A stretch of 12,926 bases of DNA from Bdellovibrionaceae bacterium UBA5009 (GTDB lineage Bacteria; Bdellovibrionota; Bdellovibrionia; Bdellovibrionales; Bdellovibrionaceae), in NCBI GenBank assembly GCA_002396665.1, contig DGYJ01000011.1, positions 35,759 to 48,684 on the forward strand, in the 5' to 3' direction. Positions 6,628 to 12,926 of this stretch are shown here, piece by piece. Numbering within the stretch: the stretch's first letter is position 1; every line of letters begins with the position of its first letter. Position numbers and translations under genes: made by a program. The notes under the pieces were generated by a model. It saw nothing but the letters and a program-made list of their open reading frames with translations. It was not told the DNA's origin and did not search any database.

Positions 6628-8766
6628 CTTATTCTCTTGGGCTAATTTTTTTAACGGAGCCGACGGTTTCAATCGGCCTGCTTTTCTTTGGCTAGAATAT
6701 GTTTCAAGCTGGTCAGCAATATACTTTGCACCCAAGCTGTCTGCGTATCTGAGCAAACCACCACGGAACGGCGGAAAGCCCGTGCCCATGATCATGGCCA
6801 AATCGACTTCGTCTGGAAGCTCGACTATGCGATCTTCAATCAAAGCCAATGAACATTCGTTCACCATGGCAAACACGCCACGTTCGATGCATTCTTTTTC
6901 GTCATAGGGATTCGTTGGTGTTGGCAGACCAAGTTCAGTGTAAACACTTTGATCGACTTCGCCACGGCGGCCATCTGCCGAATAAGAATAAAAACCTTTT
7001 CCATTTTTCTTACCTAAGCGCGAACCTGCAGAAAGTTTATCCATCAACGGAGCAATATCAATGCGATCACCGAAGGCTTTTTTGAAAATTTTCAAAACCT
7101 TCATGCACACATCAAGACCCACTTCATCCATCAAAGCAAAGGGGCCCATGGGCATTCCGAATTTTTTCACATAGGCTTTGTCCACCACTTCGATGGACAT
7201 TCCCTCTTGCAATAAAAAAGCGGCTTCTGCCATATAAGGAAGCAACAAGCGATTCACTAAAAAACCAGGACCATCTTTAACAACCACAGGCATCTTGCCC
7301 ATTTTTTTCGACAACTCGAAAATAGTCGCAATGGTTTCGTCGCTGGTTTTTTCACCACGAATGACTTCAACCAATGGCATTTTGTTCACCGGATTAAAGA
7401 AATGCATTCCTGCAAAAAATTCTGGGCGCGGATGCCCCTTCGACATTTCAGTCACGCTCAATGAACTCGTATTGGTTGCGATGATGGCATCAGCACGCAT
7501 ATTGCCTGCGGTTTCACCAATGACTTTTTGTTTGATCCCCATATCTTCAACAATGGCCTCAACAACAACATCAAGGGTTTTAAAGCCTGCATAGTCAACA
7601 CCGCCACCAATTAAATTCATTTTCTGATTCAATTGATATTGATCAATGACTTTTTTCTTCGCCAGCTTTGCCCAAAGATCTTGGGCATGCTTAAAGCCTT
7701 TACCCAGAGCTTCCCACGAAAGATCCTTCATGCGAACCTTAATGCCTTTATCCGCAGCCACATAGGCAATACCACCACCCATGGTCCCTGCACCTAAGAT
7801 TCCGATCGCTTTGACTTCCTTCGGTTTCATTTGCACCCCAGGAACTCCGCTTTGTTTTTTCACCATTTCAGTTAAATGGAAAACATGGATCAAGGATTTA
7901 CTAATATCCGTCACAGCACATTCACAAAAGGCTTCGCGTTCGACCAATAAAGATCCTTCACGGTCGCTGGACCCATAAGTTTTTTGAATCACTTCCAAGG
8001 CCTTTAATGGGGCTGGGTAATGTCCATTGGTTGCTTTCAATACGCCTTCGCGGGCTTTTTTAAAAACAATTCCACGCCCAATAAATCCTTCTAAAAACTT
8101 GTTCATAGCCCCTTGGGGTTCAAAGGTTTTACGGCGCTTGCCTTTGCCTTCTTTAATTAATTCACTGGCCCATTTTAGGGCTTCATCTAATAATTGATTC
8201 TGATGAATCAAACGATCCACCAATCCTGCTTTCAAAGCTTTTTTTGTATTCAATAATTTACCAGCTAAAATCACATCCAATGCTGCCTGCAAGCCAATCA
8301 TTCTTGGCATGCGCACACAGCCACCAAAACCAGGCAAAATTCCTAGTTGCGTTTCAGGTAAACCAATTTTTGTCGAGCTGTCTTCACTGGCGATTCGGTA
8401 ATCACAGGCCATGATCATTTCACAACCACCACCCGCACAAGCGCCGTTCACAGCGGCAATCACAATCTGCGGAAGATCTTCTAACATATTAAAAATATTT
8501 TGACCTTCGCTGACCGCCTTCATGAATTGCTCTTTGGTGGTCATGGTTTGAATTTCGTCAATGTCTGCACCCGCAATAAAAATTTTCGGTTTTTTAGAAA
8601 CGATCACAACTGCTTTGTATGAACTTTTAGAAAGTTCTGTGATTACTTCTTTGAAGCGAACCATCATGGGCGTAGAAAATTTATTGACCTTTTCGCCGAC
8701 CATGTCGAATTCAACAATGGCGATTTCACCTTTAGGAATGATTTTGATACTCTCTTGGATGCTCAT
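6607..8766 (-). CDS. fadJ: FadJ/FadB-like enoyl-CoA hydratase/3-hydroxyacyl-CoA dehydrogenase
   Basis: This is the bifunctional beta-oxidation enzyme of 719 residues (E. coli FadJ is 714). The N-terminal enoyl-CoA hydratase domain (1-200) shows the oxyanion-hole segments IAGADI (64-69) and NGACAGGGCEM (107-117), and both catalytic glutamates, Glu116 and Glu138 (GLPETQLGILPGFGG). The NAD-binding domain starts near 318 with GILGAGTMGGG (322-332). NTSS lies at 432-435, and the dehydrogenase catalytic His455 lies in MHFFNPV with Glu467 in LVEVI. The C-terminal helical domain includes KDGPGFLVNRLL, GMPMGPF and, later, GTGFPPFRGG. The start lies three bases after the thiolase stop, with a GAGGGG ribosome site inside the thiolase gene end, so the two are translationally coupled as the subunits of a trifunctional beta-oxidation complex. 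FadJ rather than FadB is suggested by pairing with a FadI-like thiolase. Confidence 0.95.
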   Translation of the reverse strand: MSIQESIKIIPKGEIAIVEFDMVGEKVNKFSTPMMVRFKEVITELSKSSYKAVVIVSKKPKIFIAGADIDEIQTMTTKEQFMKAVSEGQNIFNMLEDLPQIVIAAVNGACAGGGCEMIMACDYRIASEDSSTKIGLPETQLGILPGFGGCVRMPRMIGLQAALDVILAGKLLNTKKALKAGLVDRLIHQNQLLDEALKWASELIKEGKGKRRKTFEPQGAMNKFLEGFIGRGIVFKKAREGVLKATNGHYPAPLKALEVIQKTYGSSDREGSLLVEREAFCECAVTDISKSLIHVFHLTEMVKKQSGVPGVQMKPKEVKAIGILGAGTMGGGIAYVAADKGIKVRMKDLSWEALGKGFKHAQDLWAKLAKKKVIDQYQLNQKMNLIGGGVDYAGFKTLDVVVEAIVEDMGIKQKVIGETAGNMRADAIIATNTSSLSVTEMSKGHPRPEFFAGMHFFNPVNKMPLVEVIRGEKTSDETIATIFELSKKMGKMPVVVKDGPGFLVNRLLLPYMAEAAFLLQEGMSIEVVDKAYVKKFGMPMGPFALMDEVGLDVCMKVLKIFKKAFGDRIDIAPLMDKLSAGSRLGKKNGKGFYSYSADGRRGEVDQSVYTELGLPTPTNPYDEKECIERGVFAMVNECSLALIEDRIVELPDEVDLAMIMGTGFPPFRGGLLRYADSLGAKYIADQLETYSSQRKAGRLKPSAPLKKLAQENKKFYAGT

Positions 8767-8769
8767 CTT

Positions 8770-10113
8770 CTACCCCTCGTTCTCGATAATCATTGAACCA
8801 CCTTGACCGCCACCAATACATAAAGTCGCAAGTCCGTATTGAACATTTCGACGTTTCATTTCTTTCATCAAGGTCAACACCAAACGTGTCCCCGTTGCAC
8901 CCACAGGATGTCCGTAGGCAATGGCTCCACCATTGACATTTAAAATTTCAGTTTTTAATTCACCCACACGCGATGAAAGACCTAATTTTTTCTGCGCAAA
9001 CTCATCCGAGTTCAAAGCTTTTTGGCAAGACATCACCTGGGCCGCAAAGGCTTCATTCAATTCACAAAGTCCGATGTCTTTTAATTCTAATTTTGCGCGC
9101 TTCAAAGCCAGAGGCGTCGAATAAGCAGGACCCAATCCCATGCGCTCAGGATCTAAACCTGCAAAGCCGTAGGAAACAATTTTAGCATAGGGTTTATAGC
9201 CAAGGCTTTCAGCTTTTTCACGGGACATCATCAACACCATGGCGGCACCATCAGTGATTGGGCACGAATTCCCTGCCGTGATTGTTCCAGTTTTTTTATC
9301 AAAAAATGGTTTTAGTTTTTGCAAAGCTTCAATCGTTTGATTATCTCTAGGGCCAATATCATGACTTAAAACTTCTTTATAGTCCGGCGGAATTGGCATG
9401 GTGATAATTTCATCTTTCATTTTTCCATCTTTGACTGCCTGGCTTGCCAGTTGATGGGATTTCAAAGAGTACTGATCTTGCTCAAGCCGTGTGACATTCC
9501 ACTCTTTGGCAATAATTTCGGCTGTCTGCCCCATGTTGATTCCAACAAAGGGATCTGTCAGACCTTTCATCACAGAAATCACTGGGAAGTAGGCGTCTTT
9601 CATATTGCCAGTCAGTAAAGCTTTAATTTGTTTCATGTCAGCTTTAAAAAGTTGAAACAACAAAGGCAAGGCCTGGCCTGGGCCCTTGGCCACTAAAAGT
9701 TTATCAAAGATATCTTGGATTTTTTGCGGCAACAGAGTCGGCATTTGTGACATGCTCTCGGTTCCGCCAGCAATGATCACGTCCATTGTCCCTGAACGAA
9801 TTTTTTCGTAGCCTTGGGAAATACTTTCAAGGGCCGAAGCACAATTGCGGTGAACAGTATAAGCAGAAGTTTTTAATGGAACACCAGCACCCAGGGCCAC
9901 CACACGTCCGATGTTGACAGAGTCCACTGGATTTCCGGTATTGCCAATGATCACTTCATCAATCAAATCCACATCAAGATTTGTGCGCGCGATCAGTTCT
10001 TTCATCGCCACTTTCCCAAGCTCGGCAGGATGAACTTTTCGAAGCTGAGTTCCAGCTTTTGCAAATGGGGTACGAAGACCTTCGACTAAGACAACATCGC
10101 GGGGTGATTTCAT
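8770..10113 (-). CDS. fadI: FadI-like acetyl-CoA C-acyltransferase (3-ketoacyl-CoA thiolase)
   Basis: This is the thiolase of beta-oxidation, cleaving 3-ketoacyl-CoA with CoA to acetyl-CoA and a shortened acyl-CoA. Its 447 residues are nearer FadI (436 in E. coli) than FadA (387). The nucleophile Cys91 lies in HRNCASALES. NEAFAAQ is the conserved CoA-site motif. The general-base pair is His402 in GGAIAYGHPVGATG and Cys432 in LCIGGGQG. All active-site residues are present. AGGAG (10120-10124) sits six bases before the ATG at 10113. It is the first gene of a two-gene operon with the downstream hydratase/dehydrogenase, driven by a good promoter at 10149-10177. A cytosolic location is expected. 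Confidence 0.95.
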   Translation of the reverse strand: MKSPRDVVLVEGLRTPFAKAGTQLRKVHPAELGKVAMKELIARTNLDVDLIDEVIIGNTGNPVDSVNIGRVVALGAGVPLKTSAYTVHRNCASALESISQGYEKIRSGTMDVIIAGGTESMSQMPTLLPQKIQDIFDKLLVAKGPGQALPLLFQLFKADMKQIKALLTGNMKDAYFPVISVMKGLTDPFVGINMGQTAEIIAKEWNVTRLEQDQYSLKSHQLASQAVKDGKMKDEIITMPIPPDYKEVLSHDIGPRDNQTIEALQKLKPFFDKKTGTITAGNSCPITDGAAMVLMMSREKAESLGYKPYAKIVSYGFAGLDPERMGLGPAYSTPLALKRAKLELKDIGLCELNEAFAAQVMSCQKALNSDEFAQKKLGLSSRVGELKTEILNVNGGAIAYGHPVGATGTRLVLTLMKEMKRRNVQYGLATLCIGGGQGGSMIIENEG

Positions 10114-10140
10114 GGCAGACTCCTGTTTGATAAATTCACA

Positions 10141-10155
10141 ACATAAACATTATGT
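10141..10155. promoter_or_regulatory. Palindrome ACATAA-N3-TTATGT over fad -10/start
   Basis: A perfect six-base dyad with a three-base spacer covers the -10 box and the predicted transcription start of the fad operon. This is a position where a repressor would block transcription. TetR- and GntR-type acyl-CoA-responsive regulators commonly control fad genes, but which protein binds here is unknown. Confidence 0.4.
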
Positions 10156-10177
10156 GCGTATCAAGCAGGAGTGACAA
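10149..10177 (-). promoter_or_regulatory. fad operon sigma70-type promoter
   Basis: On the - strand, TTGTCA (10177-10172) and CATAAT (10154-10149) are separated by exactly 17 bases. Each matches five of six consensus bases. The expected start near 10142 leaves a leader of about 28 bases containing the AGGAG site of fadI. Confidence 0.7.
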
Positions 10178-10201
10178 AATATTTTTTAAGAATACCGTGA
10201 A

Positions 10202-10228
10202 AGGGCCAGGCGCCCCAGACCTATCTGG
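10202..10228 (-). terminator. Possible weak stem-loops after small exported protein gene
   Basis: CCAGA-N4-TCTGG (10215-10228) spans the TAG stop of the small gene. It is followed on the - strand by GGGC-N5-GCCC and then TTT. Stems are short and the T tract is poor, so termination may be partial and some transcripts may run into the fad operon. Confidence 0.3.
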
Positions 10229-10610
10229 TTTTGATCAAAATAATTTCTACATCGTTCTGAACTTTAAATTCATCAACTTTATACTGCGCTGTCCGACGAA
10301 TGCGGTCCGATTGCGTTGGGTGACGATATTTTTTTTCAAAATCAAAGGCTTCTTGAACAGCCTTAGTTTGCTGCAAAATTTTCTGATTCAATTCATTTTG
10401 AGAATGTAAACTTTCGTCGATCAAAAGATTGAAGTCGATATCTGATTGCTGCTCAAGCATTGGATCTTGCGTGGACACAGACATAAGTCCAGCTTCTGTT
10501 GCAGCGGTGCTCGTTTTTAATTCGGTGGCCCCAAAGGCGGTGACCAAGGAAAACATTAAAAATACAAATGTTAAAAGTGCCACCTCTTTAAATCCTTCAG
10601 TCTTATCCAT
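10221..10610 (-). CDS. Small exported protein of unknown function
   Basis: This is a 129-residue protein. A hydrophobic stretch at 9-28 (VALLTFVFLMFSLVTAFGA) fits a signal peptide with cleavage after AFGA, or alternatively an N-terminal anchor. The remainder (30-129) is soluble: a Ser/Thr-rich linker, an acidic and Gln-rich probably helical stretch (55-92), then a basic patch (FEKKYRHPTQSDRIRR) and a short beta-like end VEIILIKTR. The ribosome site AAGGAGGT (10614-10621) is an almost perfect anti-16S complement, close to the ATG, which suggests high expression. It is divergent from the malic enzyme gene and upstream of the fad operon on the same strand, 107 bases away. I do not recognise the family. 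Confidence 0.72.
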   Translation of the reverse strand: MDKTEGFKEVALLTFVFLMFSLVTAFGATELKTSTAATEAGLMSVSTQDPMLEQQSDIDFNLLIDESLHSQNELNQKILQQTKAVQEAFDFEKKYRHPTQSDRIRRTAQYKVDEFKVQNDVEIILIKTR

Positions 10611-10645
10611 AAGACCTCCTTAATATGGGACGCGCAGCATTCGTT

Positions 10646-10679
10646 TTGCGGTTAATTCGACACAAAAATATTAACGCAA
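10646..10679. promoter_or_regulatory. Candidate maeB promoter within an inverted repeat
   Basis: On the + strand, TTGCGG (10646-10651) and TATTAA (10669-10674) are 17 bases apart. This is only a fair match, giving a leader of about 75 bases. The same stretch forms an imperfect dyad, TTGCGGTTAA (10646-10655) against TTAACGCAA (10671-10679) with one bulged base. It lies between divergent genes, so one site could control both. Confidence 0.35.
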
Positions 10680-10755
10680 CTTATTAAAACTGCTTTTCTT
10701 TTCGGCCTTCGATAGGATGTGTTTTGAATTCCGAAACCAGACTGGAGACCGCAGC

Positions 10756-12926
10756 ATGAGCAGCCACACAAACTTTGATCAAGAAGCTTTAGATTATCAC
10801 GCCAAACCCATCCCTGGAAAAATTATTGTTTCACCAAGCAAACCCTGTGCGACCGAAAAAGATCTTTCTTTAGCTTATTCGCCAGGTGTCGCAGCCCCAT
10901 GCAAAGTCATCGCAAAGGACCCTTCAAAAGTTTACGACTACACTGCCAAGGGAAATCTTGTGGCTGTGATTTCAAACGGAACAGCGGTTTTGGGATTAGG
11001 TAACATTGGCCCCTTAGCTTCAAAACCCGTCATGGAAGGCAAAGGAATTTTATTTAAACAATTTGCGGGCATTGATGTTTTCGATATCGAAGTCAAAGCC
11101 GATAAGGCCGCTGACTTTATTCAAGCCATAAAAACCTTAGAGCCCACCTTCGGCGGAATCAACCTGGAAGACATCAAAGCCCCCGAATGTTTTGAAATCG
11201 AAGAAACTTTAAAAAAAGAAATGAATATTCCCGTTTTCCATGATGATCAGCATGGAACAGCGATAGTGTCTGGTGCGGCCCTATTGAACGCTTGCCAAAT
11301 CACAAATAAAAAACTGAGCGAGATCCGCATCGTCGTCAATGGCGCAGGCGCCAGTGCCATTGCGTGTTCAAATATTTTTATTTCCCTGGGCGCAAAACGT
11401 GAAAACTTAATGATGTGCGATTCCAGCGGTGTGATTTACAAAGGCCGCAAAGAAGGAATGAACAAATACAAAGAAGCCTTCGCTGTCGACACTGAAAGAA
11501 GAACCCTGACCCAAGCCATGGAAGGGGCCGATGTCATCGTTGGCCTTTCTGTCGCTGGTGCTATCACTGCTGATATGCTGATGAAAATGAATAAGGATCC
11601 AATTATTTTTGCCATGGCCAATCCCGATCCTGAAATTGTTCCCTCTGTGGCCCGCGCCGCTCGCCCCGATGCCATCATTGCCACGGGCCGCTCGGATTAT
11701 CCAAATCAAGTGAATAATGTTTTGGGTTTTCCTTCGATTTTTCGTGGGGCCTTGGACACACGCTCTACACAAATCAATGAAGCCATGAAGCTTGCGGCCT
11801 GCCACGCCTTGGCCCGTCTGGCCCGCGAAGAAGTTCCTGACCATGTGTCAGCAACCTACGGCGGAAAAAGTTTTAAATTTGGTCGCGAATATTTAATTCC
11901 AAAACCATTTGATAGCCGCGTTCTTTTATGGGTTGCACCTGCAGTTGCAAAAGCGGCCATGGACTCTGGTGTTGCAACAATGAAAATCGAAAACTGGGAA
12001 GCCTACCATGATCGGCTTGAAGCCCTGCAAGGGCCATCGAAGGCCTTTGTTCGTTCAGCCATTCATAAAGTTCACCAAAACGCTGCGGCCCGTGGTGGCG
12101 AACTTCCTCGTATCGTTTTCCCAGAAGGATCGAGCACAAAAATTTTAAAGGCCCTGCGCACTTTGGTTGAAGAAAAAATTTGCCAGCCAATTTTATTGGG
12201 CTACCCAGAAGTTGTTCGTGAAAAAATTAAAAAATTAGATCTTCAGGCCTTGGAAAATGTTCCTATTATTCAACCTTCAAAACATCCTCGATTTCAAGAG
12301 TACGTCCAAGAACTTTTCAAAAAACGTCAGCGCAAAGGCGTGAACCTTCGCGAAGCCGAGCGCTTAATGGCTGACCCCAATTACTTTGCTTCGATGATGG
12401 TCACCCTTCACGATGCCGACGGCATGGTCACAGGATCTTCACAAAATTATGCCGATGCAGTAAAGCCCATTCTACAAACCGTGGGGACCCACAAAAAAGG
12501 CGTCCCTGCCGGTGTGAACTTTGTTCTGGCCGACGATCGCTTTTATGTTTTGTGCGACACCACAGTGAATTTAAATCCCAGCGCCGAACAATTGGCCCAA
12601 ATGGCTATTCAAGTTTCAAGAGTGGTCGAATATTTTGGGGAAACTCCACGCATCGCCATGCTCAGCTACTCGAACTTCACGGGGGCCGAAGGCACTCCAT
12701 GCAAAATGAAAAAAGCAGCTGACTTGGTTCGCGAAGAGTATCCAAACCTCATCGTTGATGGCGACATTCAAGCGGACGCCGCCGTGAACCCATCCATCGT
12801 TGAAAGAATTTTCCCCTTCTGTCACCTGAAGGGCGGGGCGAATATTTTAATTTTTCCAAATTTAGAATCTGCAAATATCAGTTACAAATTGATGCAACAA
12901 CTTGGAAAAGTTGAGGTCCTTGGGCC
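10756..12926 (+). CDS. maeB: MaeB-type malic enzyme with phosphotransacetylase-like domain, 3' partial
   Basis: This enzyme catalyses oxidative decarboxylation of malate to pyruvate with NADP. The frame stays open for 723 codons to the right edge; E. coli MaeB is 759, so about 35 residues are missing. GGAG at 10744-10747 precedes the ATG by eight bases. The malic domain (about 10-410) shows the catalytic tyrosine in LAYSPGVAAPC (Tyr41), catalytic Lys96 in MEGKG, metal ligands Glu138-Asp139 and Asp163 in FHDDQHGT, the nucleotide fold NGAGAS (195-200), and NPDPE (289-293). The C-terminal region (about 425-723) is phosphotransacetylase-like (PRIVFPEGSS, DADGMVTGSS, SNFTGAEGTPCKM, DGDIQADAA). In characterised MaeB proteins it is a regulatory acetyl-CoA-binding module rather than an active transferase. 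The neighbouring beta-oxidation operon makes acetyl-CoA, which fits. The NADP preference is inferred from the MaeB architecture. Confidence 0.95.
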   Translation, partial: MSSHTNFDQEALDYHAKPIPGKIIVSPSKPCATEKDLSLAYSPGVAAPCKVIAKDPSKVYDYTAKGNLVAVISNGTAVLGLGNIGPLASKPVMEGKGILFKQFAGIDVFDIEVKADKAADFIQAIKTLEPTFGGINLEDIKAPECFEIEETLKKEMNIPVFHDDQHGTAIVSGAALLNACQITNKKLSEIRIVVNGAGASAIACSNIFISLGAKRENLMMCDSSGVIYKGRKEGMNKYKEAFAVDTERRTLTQAMEGADVIVGLSVAGAITADMLMKMNKDPIIFAMANPDPEIVPSVARAARPDAIIATGRSDYPNQVNNVLGFPSIFRGALDTRSTQINEAMKLAACHALARLAREEVPDHVSATYGGKSFKFGREYLIPKPFDSRVLLWVAPAVAKAAMDSGVATMKIENWEAYHDRLEALQGPSKAFVRSAIHKVHQNAAARGGELPRIVFPEGSSTKILKALRTLVEEKICQPILLGYPEVVREKIKKLDLQALENVPIIQPSKHPRFQEYVQELFKKRQRKGVNLREAERLMADPNYFASMMVTLHDADGMVTGSSQNYADAVKPILQTVGTHKKGVPAGVNFVLADDRFYVLCDTTVNLNPSAEQLAQMAIQVSRVVEYFGETPRIAMLSYSNFTGAEGTPCKMKKAADLVREEYPNLIVDGDIQADAAVNPSIVERIFPFCHLKGGANILIFPNLESANISYKLMQQLGKVEVLG

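Noticed and set aside
8561..8806. + strand frames opposite the fad genes (such as 7295-7594 and 8561-8806)
   Set aside because: They are shadows of two clear enzyme genes with all catalytic motifs in the - strand frame.
11407..12825. Several - strand frames opposite the malic enzyme gene
   Set aside because: They are antisense to an unbroken, motif-rich MaeB frame and encode low-complexity sequence with no family signature.

Overview
The window looks like chromosomal DNA from a Gram-negative, flagellated bacterium, most likely a Bdellovibrio-type organism (Bdellovibrionota). The lineage call is an inference. It rests on two divergent regulators of the TIGR02147/DUF4423 type, a family I associate mainly with Bdellovibrio relatives and Fibrobacter, on a secreted partner with a glycine-rich mature start and an LHE motif, and on moderate-to-low GC with good AGGAG-type ribosome sites. 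No RNA gene, mobile element or CRISPR array was seen.

Region 1 (1-3434, + strand) is a tightly packed motility-type operon of four genes. The first is cut by the window edge. It begins inside a hydrophobic segment and continues as a soluble protein with weak resemblance to the FliF tail and then to FliG. The second encodes a small exported protein that looks like an outer-membrane beta-barrel. The last two are clear motA and motB stator genes, and the MotB has a histidine-rich cytoplasmic N-terminus. Gaps are -11, 13 and 17 bases, so the four are probably cotranscribed. A FliG-like, membrane-anchored protein together with a beta-barrel protein and a stator pair is the most unusual thing here.

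Region 2 (3481-6559) holds two divergent TIGR02147-like regulators separated by an AT-rich stretch with operator-like inverted repeats. The right-hand regulator is coupled by an ATGA overlap to a gene for an exported protein of unknown function.

Region 3 (6590-10177, - strand) is a fatty-acid beta-oxidation operon, fadI-like thiolase then fadJ/fadB-like bifunctional enzyme. It has a well-formed promoter, a palindrome over the -10/start region, and a strong bidirectional terminator shared with the convergent gene of region 2.

Region 4 (10221-12926) has a small exported protein gene on the - strand with an excellent ribosome site. Divergent from it is a large maeB-type malic enzyme gene that runs off the right edge. 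Beta-oxidation yields acetyl-CoA, and MaeB-type enzymes (malate to pyruvate plus NADPH) are controlled by acetyl-CoA through their C-terminal domain, so regions 3 and 4 fit a lipid-using central metabolism.
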